A stretch of DNA of 51,212 nt from Myxococcaceae bacterium (GCA_004297725.1 SCUS01000102.1:211901-263112), one strand, 5' to 3'. Positions 16,673 through 25,514 are shown, counted from the stretch's first letter. The notes: a model not told the origin generated them from the letters alone. Numbers and translations: made by a program.

Positions 16673-17266
16673 ATGATGCAGCATCAGGGCGAGCAGGCGG
16701 AGCGGATGGTCGGGCTGGTGGCGGTGAGCTCGGAGAGCCGCAAGGCCGTCGAGGCGGCGTTCCGGTCGTACGAGTCCCGGCTCTTCCACGCGGCGCTCCG
16801 GGTGACGCGCAACGAGGACGACGCCTGGGACGCGGTGCAGGAGGGGATGGTGAGCGCCCTGCGCCACGCCGACCGCTTCCGCGGTGACGCCGCCGTCGCG
16901 AGCTGGATGTACAGCATCGTGGTGAACGCCGCGCTCTACCAGCGCCGCCGCGCGGCCGCTCGCAAGCGGGGCGTGGACAAGTACACCGACCTCGTCTGGC
17001 CCGACGCCGAGCAGTCCGTCGACACCTGTACCCCGCACCGCGACCCGGAGACCTACGTGATGGCGCGCGTCGACCTCGCCCGCGCCGCCGAGCAGATCGC
17101 CCGCCTCCCGGAGGAGAAGCGCACGCTGGTCGAGCAGGCGATCGGCGGGGACTCCTGCGCGGAGATCGCCGAGGCCGCGGGCCAGCCGGTGGCGGCGGTG
17201 AAGAGCCGGCTCTGGCGCACCCGCCGGGCGCTGCGCGAGCAGATGGGCCTCGACGCCGCGGCGTGA
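16673..17266 (+). CDS. ECF-type RNA polymerase sigma factor
   Basis: 197 residues from the ATG at 16673, chosen because GGAGG at 16659-16663 is nine bases upstream; a TTG at 16664 would leave no room for a ribosome site. Region 2 is seen in FRSYESRLFHAALRVTRNED, DAWDAVQEGMVSALRHADRF and ASWMYSIVVNAALYQRRRAA. Region 4 is IARLPEEKRTLVEQAIGGDS, CAEIAEAAGQPVAAVKSRLW. The protein is soluble, and no adjacent anti-sigma gene is visible. Its gene is inserted in reverse orientation between tolR and the tolA-like gene, with only three bases between its stop and that of tolR. Expression may be controlled by the palindromes upstream. Confidence 0.92.
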   Translation: MMQHQGEQAERMVGLVAVSSESRKAVEAAFRSYESRLFHAALRVTRNEDDAWDAVQEGMVSALRHADRFRGDAAVASWMYSIVVNAALYQRRRAAARKRGVDKYTDLVWPDAEQSVDTCTPHRDPETYVMARVDLARAAEQIARLPEEKRTLVEQAIGGDSCAEIAEAAGQPVAAVKSRLWRTRRALREQMGLDAAA

Positions 17267-17269
17267 TCG

Positions 17270-17707
<438 letters not shown>

Positions 17708-17714
17708 CGCGGCC

Positions 17715-18377
17715 CTACTTGAGGATGTGCCGGCGCACGATGTTGAGGAAGTCGTTGCCGAAGATGTCCATCTCCGTGGAGATCACGCGCAGCCGGCGGA
17801 CGAAGTAGTTGTACGCGATGACCGCGGGGATCGCGGCGACCAGGCCCACGGCGGTGGTGAAGAGCGCCTCGGCGATGCCCGGGCCCACGCGGTCGATGGT
17901 GGCCGTGTCGCGGGAGGCCGAGAGCTGCATGAAGGCGTGCATGATGCCGTAGACGGTGCCGAAGAGGCCGATGAAGGGCGCCGTGCTGCCGGTGGTGGCG
18001 AGGAAGGGCACCATGCTCTCGAGCACCGTGGTCTGCCGGGAGAAGGCGCGGCGCAGGGCGCGCTCGACGTTCTCGATGCCCGGCGCGTCGTCGCCCTCGT
18101 GGGCAGCCTTCACCCGCAGCAGCTCGTCGTAGCCCGCGCGGAACATCTGCGCGATGGGGCTACGCGGGCGCTGCGAGGCGGCCTCGGCGGCGACGTTGAG
18201 CTGCCTCGTCTGCTCGAAGATCTGCAGGAAGGCCTCGTTCTCCGCGAAGGCCCGGCGGAGATACAGCCACTTGTATCCAATGATGTACCAGCAGGCGATC
18301 GAGAAGATGAGGAGCATGAGCACCACCATCTTCACCGGCAGCGTGGCCTGGGCGACGAGCTCGTAGGAGCTCGGCAT
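17715..18377 (-). CDS. tolQ: TolQ/ExbB-type proton-channel subunit
   Basis: 220 residues from the ATG at 18377, which has GGAGGAG eight to nine bases upstream; the open frame running back to 18794 is not needed. Three helices fit TolQ: VVLMLLIFSIACWYIIGYKW, then the conserved pair around LATTGSTAPFIGLFGTVYGI and ALFTTAVGLVAAIPAVIAYN. The loop between helices carries ERALRRAFSRQTTVLESMVP. It forms the inner-membrane motor with TolR. A candidate sigma-70 promoter lies about 75-110 bases upstream. Confidence 0.93.
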   Translation of the reverse strand: MPSSYELVAQATLPVKMVVLMLLIFSIACWYIIGYKWLYLRRAFAENEAFLQIFEQTRQLNVAAEAASQRPRSPIAQMFRAGYDELLRVKAAHEGDDAPGIENVERALRRAFSRQTTVLESMVPFLATTGSTAPFIGLFGTVYGIMHAFMQLSASRDTATIDRVGPGIAEALFTTAVGLVAAIPAVIAYNYFVRRLRVISTEMDIFGNDFLNIVRRHILK

Positions 18378-18460
18378 GTGCGACGCTCCTCCGCCCGGTG
18401 ACTGTTGGTGGAAGGTCACAAGGAAACCGTAGATCACGTGGTGCATCGCGCGCCGAGGGG

Positions 18461-18488
18461 CGTATCTCCCTACCGTCTCCCGTGTCAA
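18461..18488 (-). promoter_or_regulatory. Candidate sigma-70 promoter for tolQR
   Basis: On the minus strand a perfect TTGACA (18488-18483) is followed after 16 bases by GATACG (18466-18461). Transcription would start near 18453, about 75 bases before tolQ. The -35 is a full consensus match; the -10 is weak, so this is a moderate call. Confidence 0.4.
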
Positions 18489-18569
18489 TCGCTGCGCGCA
18501 GCGGGGCCGTGAGGTCGCTCGGGGTGACAGCACCGACCGCCGGCTGCACAGTCCTCCTCCAGAGCACCC

Positions 18570-19286
18570 ATGAACGAACCGACGGTACAGATCGCCGTGC
18601 CCGCCTTCTCTCGCTCGATGAAGGCGCTCTCCGCGCTCCTCGTCGGCGTCTGGCTCGTCGAGGCCCTCGTCGGGCGCTCCGGGGTCGGCGGCAGCGCGCC
18701 CGACCCGCTGGGTCCCTTCGCGGCGCTGGTGCTGATCCCGTCGAGGGTGGCGCACGGCGAGGTCTGGCGGCTCGTCACCCACCCCTTCGTGCACGACCCG
18801 TCGGGCATCCAGTCCGTCGTCTGGACGGTGATCGCCCTCTGGTTCTTCGGCGGCACGATGGAGTCGCGCTGGGGCCTGCGCCGCACGCTCTCCGCGATGG
18901 CCGTCGCGTCGGTCGTCTCGGGCCTGGTGCTCGTCGCCGTGGGCGCGCTCTACACCCCCTTCTGGGTGCAGCGCGCCTACTCGCCGGCCGCCGCGACCGC
19001 GCTGCTCACGGCCGCCTGGGGCATGACCGAGGGCGACCGGCCGACGTCCTTCTTCGGCATCGTCTCGCTCACCGGAAGGAAGTTCACCGCGCTCTTCGCC
19101 GTCCTGCTGGCGCTTGGCTTCCTGGTGTCGCGCAGCCCCGAGTCGGTGCTCGCGCTGGTGGGTTTCCTCGTCGGCGCGGTGCTCGGAAACGTGCGCCCCC
19201 GACGCGCGCCCAGGCAGACCCGGGAGAGCGGACCGAAGCTCAGGGTCATCAAGGGCGGCGTCGACCCGCGCGACCTGCCCAACTGA
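18570..19286 (+). CDS. Rhomboid-like membrane protein lacking catalytic residues
   Basis: 238 residues with about six transmembrane helices. It keeps non-catalytic rhomboid-family landmarks: WRLVTHPFVH after the first helix and FFGGTMESRWGLRR in the place of the usual E-x-x-WG loop. The expected GxSG serine motif is replaced by AYSPAAATALLTAAWG. No histidine is found in the last helix (ALVGFLVGAVLGNV). It therefore looks like a pseudoprotease of the Derlin/iRhom kind, perhaps a membrane-protein chaperone. A basic tail (RPRRAPRQTR) ends the protein. Its stop directly abuts the stop of the convergent downstream gene (TGATCA, 19284-19289). Family membership is inferred from few motifs. Confidence 0.6.
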   Translation: MNEPTVQIAVPAFSRSMKALSALLVGVWLVEALVGRSGVGGSAPDPLGPFAALVLIPSRVAHGEVWRLVTHPFVHDPSGIQSVVWTVIALWFFGGTMESRWGLRRTLSAMAVASVVSGLVLVAVGALYTPFWVQRAYSPAAATALLTAAWGMTEGDRPTSFFGIVSLTGRKFTALFAVLLALGFLVSRSPESVLALVGFLVGAVLGNVRPRRAPRQTRESGPKLRVIKGGVDPRDLPN

Positions 19287-21569
19287 TCAATCGTCGAGCG
19301 CTGCGCCCCGCGCGCGGTCGTCGTCGCCACGCCCGACCTGAAACACCGAGGCCCGCACCAGCGGCGGCAGGTCGTCCCGCTGGATGCGCGACCCGCGCGC
19401 CGCCGAGACCGCGTGGGCGAGCGCGGCCTCCAGCTCAGGAAACTCTCCGGGCCACGGGTACGCGCGCAGCGCCGCGAGGGCCTCCGGGGTGATGCCGAGC
19501 GGGCTGCGGTCGGCGCAGCGACACGCCCGATCGATCGCGGCGTAGACCAGAGACTCGAGGTCCTCCGTGCGCTCGCGCAGGGTGGGAACCCGCGCCACGC
19601 GCCCCGAGAGCCGCCGCGCCAGCGAGCTCGGGAGGTCACACTCGGCCGGCTCGCGCGGCAGCCCGAGGATCAGCCGCACGTCCACCCCATAGGCCGTCTC
19701 GTCGCCGAGCCGACGCGCCGAGGCCCGCTCCAGGGCGCTCGCGAGCGCGGTGAGCCCCTCGTGGCCGAGGGCCACCGCGTGCTCGATGAGCAGCGTGGCG
19801 CCCGCCGCGCGCTCGAGCCAGCCCGGCCTCGTGCCCTCTCCGCGGGCGTCGCCGAGCAGCGTCGACAGCACCGCGCGCGCTTCGACCGCCGACGCGTCGA
19901 GCACCATCAGGCCCCGCTCCGAGCGAGGGCCCATCGCGTGGAGTCGCCCCGCGGACGGGCGCAGCGACACGCCCGGCGCGGCCACCAGCGCGATCGGCCC
20001 GTCGGTGGGAGCGAGCGCATCGAGCGAGGCCTGGAGGGCGCGGGTCACCGGGGCGTAGGCGATCCACCGGGTCGCGCGCGGGCCGAGGGCCACCACCGAG
20101 GTCGACTCCACCACCAGCGCGCCCACCCTCGCGAGCTCGGTCTCCGCCGCGATCGCCCGCTCGACCTGCGTCGCCTCGCGCCGCAGCGCCTCGGCCGCCC
20201 GGTGGCTCGAGCGCTCCGCCGCGAGGATGCGCAGCAGCGCCCCCTCGACGCTGCGTCGCACCTCCTCGAGCTGGCACTCCTCCTCGAAGCTCGGCGGCGC
20301 CCATCGGTCGCCGCGCGGGATGACCACCGCCCCGAGGAGCTGATCGGAGTCGCAGAGCGGCATGGCCGCGAAGGCCTCGTAGCCGTCGAGCGCGTCGACC
20401 ACCGGGCGTAGCTCGGGGCGTCGCACGAGGTGCGGCCGTAGTGTGTCGACGAAGACCACCGACGGGCGGGTGCGGAGCCAGGTGACCAGCACCTTCTCGG
20501 ACTCGATGGAGAGCGGGCGCACGGAGGGCATTCCGGCCACGTCGACCTGCAGCACGCGCGAGCCCTCGAGCACCCAGAAGGCCGCCGGAGCGCGGAGGTT
20601 GCGCGCCGCCTCGCGCAGCGGGTCGAGCACCGCCGCCGCGAGCTCATCGAGGGCCTCGGCCCGGGCCAGGCCGCGCTCGATGCGGGCGATCGCGTCGAGC
20701 AGCCGCCCGTCCGCGGGGCGGAACCACCGGTCGATGACCGGGAGCACGAAGGCCGCCACGCCAAGGCCGATGGCCATCGAGGTCATCGGGGCGTCGGGGG
20801 CGAAGACCAGCGCCACGGCGCCCGCGAGGAAGCCCAGCGAGGCCGCGAGGGTGCGTCGGGCGAAGGGGCCGGCGTGCGCGGCGGAGGCGCTGGAGTGGCC
20901 GACCACCAGGCCGAGCACCAGGGCCGCGACGCCCAGCGCCCAGGCGAAGAGGGCGCCGTCGCCGCTGCCCGAGAGGCTGCGCGCCAGCGAGGCGAGGCTG
21001 AGGGCGGAGACGCCGAGGGTGGGGTAGATCCAGCGGGCGCGCTCGACCGGGGCGGTGGGACGGCGCGTCGCGGCGAGGTGAAGCAGCGCGGCGATGGCGA
21101 CGGAGACCGGGGCGAGGGCGCGCGAACCGGGGAACCAGTGTTCCGCGCCGGGCCAGTGGCCGAGGGTGCCGAGGACGGCGACGAGGACCCCGGGCAGCGC
21201 CGCGCGGCGGAGCGACTCGGTGCGCATCGGCTGCGCGTAGGCGAGCACCGTGGAGAGCCCGATGAGCTCACCCGTGGCGACGGCGTGGGCGATGCGCAGC
21301 ACCCGGGAGCCCGGCTGGAACCCTGCGACGACGCTGGCCACCGCGAGGGCGCCGAGGGCCGCCGCGACGGAGATGGCCTCGGCCTGGGCGCCGTGCCCGG
21401 TGCGCGCCAGACGCTTCGGCGCGAGCGCGATGAGCACCGCGAGGATCGACACCGAGAGCCCTCGGGGGTCCACCGGGCGGCCCGCGCCGCTCCACGCCGC
21501 GACCGCGACGAAGAGGGCGCCCAGCGCGGCGAGCTCGGGCCATGGAACGGTGGTGCGGGTGGGAGACAT
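19287..21569 (-). CDS. Membrane-bound degenerate NtrC-type AAA+ protein with GAF domain
   Basis: 760 residues in three parts. Residues 10-280 contain about eight hydrophobic helices. Residues 300-450 resemble a GAF sensor domain, linked by a helical segment (450-490). Residues 490-745 follow the order of a sigma-54 activator AAA+ domain but are degenerate. The Walker A position reads GPIALVAAPGVS with no GxxxxGK. The GAFTGA loop is absent. The Walker B equivalent is GATLLIEHAV (Glu596-His597 instead of Asp-Glu). Later elements remain: VPTLRERTEDLESLVYAAID and YPWPGEFPELEAALAHAV. No DNA-binding helix-turn-helix follows. It probably cannot hydrolyse ATP or activate sigma-54, and may be a membrane sensor or scaffold. 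Confidence 0.7.
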   Translation of the reverse strand: MSPTRTTVPWPELAALGALFVAVAAWSGAGRPVDPRGLSVSILAVLIALAPKRLARTGHGAQAEAISVAAALGALAVASVVAGFQPGSRVLRIAHAVATGELIGLSTVLAYAQPMRTESLRRAALPGVLVAVLGTLGHWPGAEHWFPGSRALAPVSVAIAALLHLAATRRPTAPVERARWIYPTLGVSALSLASLARSLSGSGDGALFAWALGVAALVLGLVVGHSSASAAHAGPFARRTLAASLGFLAGAVALVFAPDAPMTSMAIGLGVAAFVLPVIDRWFRPADGRLLDAIARIERGLARAEALDELAAAVLDPLREAARNLRAPAAFWVLEGSRVLQVDVAGMPSVRPLSIESEKVLVTWLRTRPSVVFVDTLRPHLVRRPELRPVVDALDGYEAFAAMPLCDSDQLLGAVVIPRGDRWAPPSFEEECQLEEVRRSVEGALLRILAAERSSHRAAEALRREATQVERAIAAETELARVGALVVESTSVVALGPRATRWIAYAPVTRALQASLDALAPTDGPIALVAAPGVSLRPSAGRLHAMGPRSERGLMVLDASAVEARAVLSTLLGDARGEGTRPGWLERAAGATLLIEHAVALGHEGLTALASALERASARRLGDETAYGVDVRLILGLPREPAECDLPSSLARRLSGRVARVPTLRERTEDLESLVYAAIDRACRCADRSPLGITPEALAALRAYPWPGEFPELEAALAHAVSAARGSRIQRDDLPPLVRASVFQVGRGDDDRARGAALDD

Positions 21570-21645
21570 CAGCGCGTCGGAGGGGGAGACCCTACGGTCT
21601 CAGGCACGCTGCCTCAAGAACGGTACGCCGATGGTGCCGGGCGAG

Positions 21646-22875
21646 TCAGGGGGCCGCCGGGGCGACCTGGTCCTGCTTGCGGATCTCGCAGGCAGCGCCG
21701 AGCTCGTCGAGGCAGTCGAGCGCGAGGGCCATCTCCGCGCGGGTGTGGCCGCGGGTGATGTTGACCCGCAGCCGCTCCTCGCCGGGCTTCACCCCGGGGT
21801 AGGTGATCGGGACCATGTAGATCCCGCGGTCGAAGAGCATCTGGTGGAGGATCATCGCCTTGCGCTCGTCGCGCACCATCACGGGCATGATGTGCGTGTC
21901 GCTCAGGCCGAGGTCGAAGCCGCGGGAGACCAGCTCTCCGCGCATGTAGCGGGCGTTCTCCTGGAGCTCCTGCACCAGCGCCACGCCGTCATTCTCCAGC
22001 ATCGTGAGGATCGTCGCCGCCGCCGCGACGATGGGCACCGGCAGCGTCGCGCTGAACACGAAGCTCCGCGCGTTGTGCTGGATGAGCTCGATCACGTCGG
22101 TGCTGGCGAGGATGATCCCGCCGATGCCGCCGAAGACCTTGGAGAAGGTCGACACCACGATGGGGGCGCGGCCCTCGAGCTCGAGGTGCTCCAGGATGCC
22201 GCGGCCGTGCGTGCCCAGGGTGCCCGAGCCGTGGGCGTCGTCGACCACCAGCACGGCGTTGTAGCGCTCGCACACCTCCACGATCGCCTTGAGGTGGCCC
22301 ATGTCGCCGTCGAGCGAGTAGATGCCCTCGACCAGCACCATCGCGTTGGGGCGCTCGCGGGTCTTCAGCACCCGCTCGAGCGACCGCGCGCTGTTGTGGT
22401 TGAAGAACCTCACCTCCGGCGCGCGCCCCGGGCTGCCCGCCGCGAGGAAGGTGCCGTCGAGGATGCAGGCGTGCGAGAGGTTGTCGAGGACGAGCGTGGT
22501 GTCGCGGTCGGCGAGCGCCATGATCGTGCCGACCATCGCCTGGTAGCCCGTGGTGGTGACCAGGGCCTTCTCGAAGCCGAAGTACTTCGCGAGGCGCTGC
22601 TCCAGCTCGACGTGCGCCGTGGTCGTCGCCTGCACCCGCGAGCTCGACAGCCCGCACGCGAAGGTGTCGATCGCGCGCTTGGCGGCCTCCTTCACCTCCG
22701 GGTGCGTGGTCAGCCCGAGGTAGTCGTTGGAGCTGAAGTTCACGAAGGCGTGGCCGTTCACGCTCGTGCGGATGCCCCCGGTCTCGAAGGGGCGGAAGAA
22801 GGGATACACCCCGGCCTCGCGCGCCTCGCGCACCCTTGCCAGGCCCTCGTGGGCCTTGTCGTCAATCCAGCTCAT
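21646..22875 (-). CDS. PLP-dependent alpha-oxoamine synthase (serine palmitoyltransferase/AONS-like)
   Basis: 409 residues, the usual length for this family. Enzymes of this family condense an amino acid with an acyl thioester and release CO2. Seen: VNFSSNDYLGLTTHPEVKEA, the His135 segment LDNLSHACILDG, Asp212 and His215 in VVDDAHGSGTLGTHGRG, the Schiff-base Lys246 in STFSKVFGGIGG, and the C-terminal ERLRVNITRGHT. Its start is three bases after the degenerate ketosynthase, so it belongs to the same operon, with two acyl carrier protein genes opposite. The acyl donor is therefore likely ACP-bound. Candidate products are a long-chain ketoamine (sphingoid- or sulfonolipid-like) or a specialised metabolite. 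Biotin synthesis is less likely because no other bio genes are near. Confidence 0.85.
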   Translation of the reverse strand: MSWIDDKAHEGLARVREAREAGVYPFFRPFETGGIRTSVNGHAFVNFSSNDYLGLTTHPEVKEAAKRAIDTFACGLSSSRVQATTTAHVELEQRLAKYFGFEKALVTTTGYQAMVGTIMALADRDTTLVLDNLSHACILDGTFLAAGSPGRAPEVRFFNHNSARSLERVLKTRERPNAMVLVEGIYSLDGDMGHLKAIVEVCERYNAVLVVDDAHGSGTLGTHGRGILEHLELEGRAPIVVSTFSKVFGGIGGIILASTDVIELIQHNARSFVFSATLPVPIVAAAATILTMLENDGVALVQELQENARYMRGELVSRGFDLGLSDTHIMPVMVRDERKAMILHQMLFDRGIYMVPITYPGVKPGEERLRVNITRGHTRAEMALALDCLDELGAACEIRKQDQVAPAAP

Positions 22876-22878
22876 CCA

Positions 22879-24027
22879 TCACTCCGGGCGCCGGATCACC
22901 AGCGCTGACGCGTTGCCGTAGAAACCCACGGACGTCACCACCGCGCAGGCACCCGCGCGCTCGTCCGCCAACCAATCGATCGCCGCCGCGACCCCGAAGG
23001 CCCCGCCGGCGCCCAGCGTCTCGCCGCACCACGCCTTCGGCGCCCTCACGGCCACACCCCCGAGCGACTCGGCGAGCGCAGCCCGCTCCGGCCCGTCGGT
23101 GACCGCGAGGCCCGAGAGCCCGCTCACCACCATCGCCACGGCCGAGCGGTCGAGGCCCTCGAGGGCGCTGCGCACCGCGCGGCCGAGGGCCGCGGCGCTC
23201 ACATGCACCATGGGCTTGTCGGCCTCCGCGGGCTCGAAGGCCGCCCCGTACCCCACCACCTCGGCGTAGACCTTCGCGCCTCTCGCCTTCGCCGCCGCGA
23301 GGTCTTCCACCACCGAGAGGCACGCCCCCTCGCCGAGCCGGAGCCCGCGAGAGACGGAGCCGCCCGGAGCCCAGCCCTCGGGCTGCTCGTCGAGCGCGCC
23401 GAGCCGACGGAAGGCCTGCCACAGCCCCTCGGACATCGCCTCGGCGCCGCCCGTGAGCACGGCCTTCGCGCGACCCGCGCCGATCCAGAGCGAGGCGGCG
23501 TCGAAGGCGTCGAGGGCGCCGGTCGGGCCGTTGGTCACCGTGGCGTTGAGGGCACGCAGCTCCTCCCAGATGCTCACGTACCCGATGGAGGCGTTGATCA
23601 CCGTGTTGGGGAAGCGCGCGGGGTTGAGGTACCGCGGGTCTTCCAGCCGGGCCACCGAGTCGAGCTCGTGGATCGCCTCGAGGCTCCCGTAGGCCGTCGA
23701 GGCGCACACGCCCACCTCCGTCGGGCCGAGCGCCGTGAAGGCCCCGTCGCGCTTGATGCCCGCGTGCTCGAGGCCCAGCCGGGCGGCCACCAGCAGCAGC
23801 CGGGTGAGCCGGTCGTTGTTGCGCAGGCCCTTGTCGCCGACGATGGGCTTGGGGTCGAAGTTGTTGATCTCCGCGACGCGCAGCCCGGGGTGCGGGGCCG
23901 CGGTGAAGCTGGTGGGCGTGGTCGTGAAGGCGCCCCCGGGCGGGGCCGAGAGCCCCTCGCGGAAGGCCTCCCAGCCGATGCCCAGCGGAGAGCACACCCC
24001 GAGGCCGGTGATGGCGAGCGGCCTCAC
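22879..24027 (-). CDS. Catalytically degenerate ketosynthase (chain-length-factor-like)
   Basis: 382 residues from a GTG at 24027 that overlaps the previous stop as GTGA. The thiolase/KAS fold is clear: LAITGLGVCSPLGIGWEAFR, PRYLNPARFPNTVINASIGY, GRAKAVLTGGAEAMSEG, LRLGEGACLSVVEDLAAAKA. All three catalytic positions are altered: the nucleophile Cys is Gly167 (TNGPTGALDAF), the HGTGT motif reads SGLSG (302-306), and the KxxxGH motif ends in Glu336 (KAWCGETLG). Such loss, next to an intact ketosynthase, is the hallmark of a KS-beta/chain-length factor that pairs with its active partner. It differs from classical CLFs, which have Gln at the Cys position. It probably forms a heterodimer with the 24024-25271 product. 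Confidence 0.8.
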   Translation of the reverse strand: MRPLAITGLGVCSPLGIGWEAFREGLSAPPGGAFTTTPTSFTAAPHPGLRVAEINNFDPKPIVGDKGLRNNDRLTRLLLVAARLGLEHAGIKRDGAFTALGPTEVGVCASTAYGSLEAIHELDSVARLEDPRYLNPARFPNTVINASIGYVSIWEELRALNATVTNGPTGALDAFDAASLWIGAGRAKAVLTGGAEAMSEGLWQAFRRLGALDEQPEGWAPGGSVSRGLRLGEGACLSVVEDLAAAKARGAKVYAEVVGYGAAFEPAEADKPMVHVSAAALGRAVRSALEGLDRSAVAMVVSGLSGLAVTDGPERAALAESLGGVAVRAPKAWCGETLGAGGAFGVAAAIDWLADERAGACAVVTSVGFYGNASALVIRRPE

Positions 24028-25271
24028 GAGAGGTCTCCGCGCGCTTCGGGGGAGGGGAGCCGGTCGGGCTTCGCGAAGAGCACCACCGCGTCGTAGCCGC
24101 CGAAGGCCAGCGAGTGGTTGACCACCACGTCGGAGCGCCCACGCCCCGCGGAGTTGGCGACCACCGCCACGTCGCACTCCGGGTCGACGGTCGAGTAGCC
24201 CATCGTGGGGGGGTAGATTCCGCTGTTGATGGTCTCCACGCAGCTCACGGCCTCGATGGCGCTCGCGGCCCCCATGCAGTGGCCGATGATGCTCTTGATG
24301 GAGGAGATGGGCACCCGCCGGTCGCCGAAGACCGCGCGCACGGCGGTGGACTCCACCGCGTCGTTGGCCTTCGTCCCGGTGCCGTGGGCGTTGATGAAGT
24401 CCACCTCGTCCGCCGTGAGCCCTGAGCGGCGGATGGCCTCGCGAAGCGCGTGCACGACCCCCGCCCCGGAGGGCTCCGGCCGCGTGATGTGGAAGCCGTC
24501 GCAGGCCAGGCCGTAGCCGCCGACCTCGGCCAGCGCCGTCGCCCCCCGGCGCACCGCGTGCGCCTCGGACTCCAGCACCATCACCCCGGCGCCCTCGCCG
24601 ACGATGAGCCCGTGGCGGTCGAGGTCGAAGGGCTGGCAGCGCTCCGGGGCCACCGCGCCGAGGCGCACGAAGCCTGCGAACTGAAGCTCCTGGAGCATCT
24701 CCGCGGCGCCGGTGATCACCACGTCGGCGCGGCCCGCGCGGATGAGGTCGGCCGCGTATCCGATGGCGTAGTTTCCCGCGGCGCAGGCGGCCGGGAGCGT
24801 GAGCACCGTGCCGCGGCAGCCGAGGCCCTGGGCGGTCTCCATCGAGACCAGGTAGGGGGCGGCCTTCGGCAGCACCCGGGGCGACATGGCGTCGGGGCCC
24901 TCGAGGATCCACCGGGCGTCGAGCATGCCGCAGATGTCCGCCTCGCCCATGGTGGTGCCCAGGACGACGCTCGCGCGCTCGCTGCGCAGCGCAGCGTCCG
25001 AGAGCCCCGCGTCGCGCACCGCCATGCGGGCGGCGGCGAGGGCGAAGGCGGCGCAGCGCCCGGCGCGCCGGGTCTCGACCGCCGTGAGGTGGTCGCTGGC
25101 GACGAAGCCCTGCACCTCGGCGGCGAGGGTGCGCCCGAGGCGGGTGGCGTCGAAGGAGCTGATCGTCGACGTCCCGCTACGGCCCTCCACCAGGGACTGC
25201 CAGAAGGCGCCGCGGCCGAGCCCGATGGAGCTCACGACGCCCATCCCTGTGACGAGGACTCGAGGTGTCAT
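24024..25271 (-). CDS. Beta-ketoacyl-ACP synthase, FabF/KS-alpha type, catalytically intact
   Basis: 415 residues. It extends acyl chains by decarboxylative condensation. The catalytic triad is complete: Cys163 (TLPAACAAGNYAIGYAAD), His296 (NAHGTGTKANDAVES), and Lys326/His331 (SSIKSIIGHCMGAASAIEA). The gene begins an operon with the degenerate ketosynthase and the alpha-oxoamine synthase. The ATG is only about nine bases from a TATAGC -10-like element and has no ribosome site, so the message may be leaderless. It is divergent from two acyl carrier protein genes. As the window lacks fabG, fabD or fabZ, it is more likely dedicated to this locus than to bulk fatty acid synthesis. Confidence 0.92.
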   Translation of the reverse strand: MTPRVLVTGMGVVSSIGLGRGAFWQSLVEGRSGTSTISSFDATRLGRTLAAEVQGFVASDHLTAVETRRAGRCAAFALAAARMAVRDAGLSDAALRSERASVVLGTTMGEADICGMLDARWILEGPDAMSPRVLPKAAPYLVSMETAQGLGCRGTVLTLPAACAAGNYAIGYAADLIRAGRADVVITGAAEMLQELQFAGFVRLGAVAPERCQPFDLDRHGLIVGEGAGVMVLESEAHAVRRGATALAEVGGYGLACDGFHITRPEPSGAGVVHALREAIRRSGLTADEVDFINAHGTGTKANDAVESTAVRAVFGDRRVPISSIKSIIGHCMGAASAIEAVSCVETINSGIYPPTMGYSTVDPECDVAVVANSAGRGRSDVVVNHSLAFGGYDAVVLFAKPDRLPSPEARGDLS

Positions 25272-25279
25272 CGGCGCGC

Positions 25280-25309
25280 GCTATACCCGATGGCAGACCG
25301 CGCCAGCAA
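25280..25309 (-). promoter_or_regulatory. Candidate promoter of the ketosynthase operon
   Basis: On the minus strand TTGCTG (25309-25304) is followed after 18 bases by TATAGC (25285-25280). Transcription would start about seven bases further on, almost at the ketosynthase ATG (25271), which would make a leaderless or near-leaderless message. No Shine-Dalgarno sequence is visible before that ATG, in line with this. Confidence 0.35.
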
Positions 25310-25404
25310 GCCGTGCCGCGGCGCGAATCACCCTGCCCACCGCCACGTCGGCTACGCACTGCAAGCGCTCAGAAACGCTTGTTCTCAAGAGGATTGCGCG
25401 CCTT

Positions 25405-25433
25405 GACAGGGGTCACGTTCGCTGCGATGTACG
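25405..25433 (+). promoter_or_regulatory. Candidate promoter of the acyl carrier protein genes
   Basis: TTGACA (25405-25410, perfect -35), a 17-base spacer, then GATGTA (25428-25433). A start near 25440 would leave a leader of about 75 bases before the first ACP. The -10 is weak, so this is tentative. Confidence 0.35.
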
Positions 25434-25514
25434 CCGCGCGTTATGGGGTCGCAGGGACCCGATATCGATCGCACGGCCTTCACCGAACCTATCAGCACGG
25501 AGCGCGGCACCGCC

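Noticed and set aside
21646..22875. Naming the oxoamine synthase bioF
   Set aside because: No other biotin genes are near, and the ketosynthase/ACP context suggests another acyl substrate.
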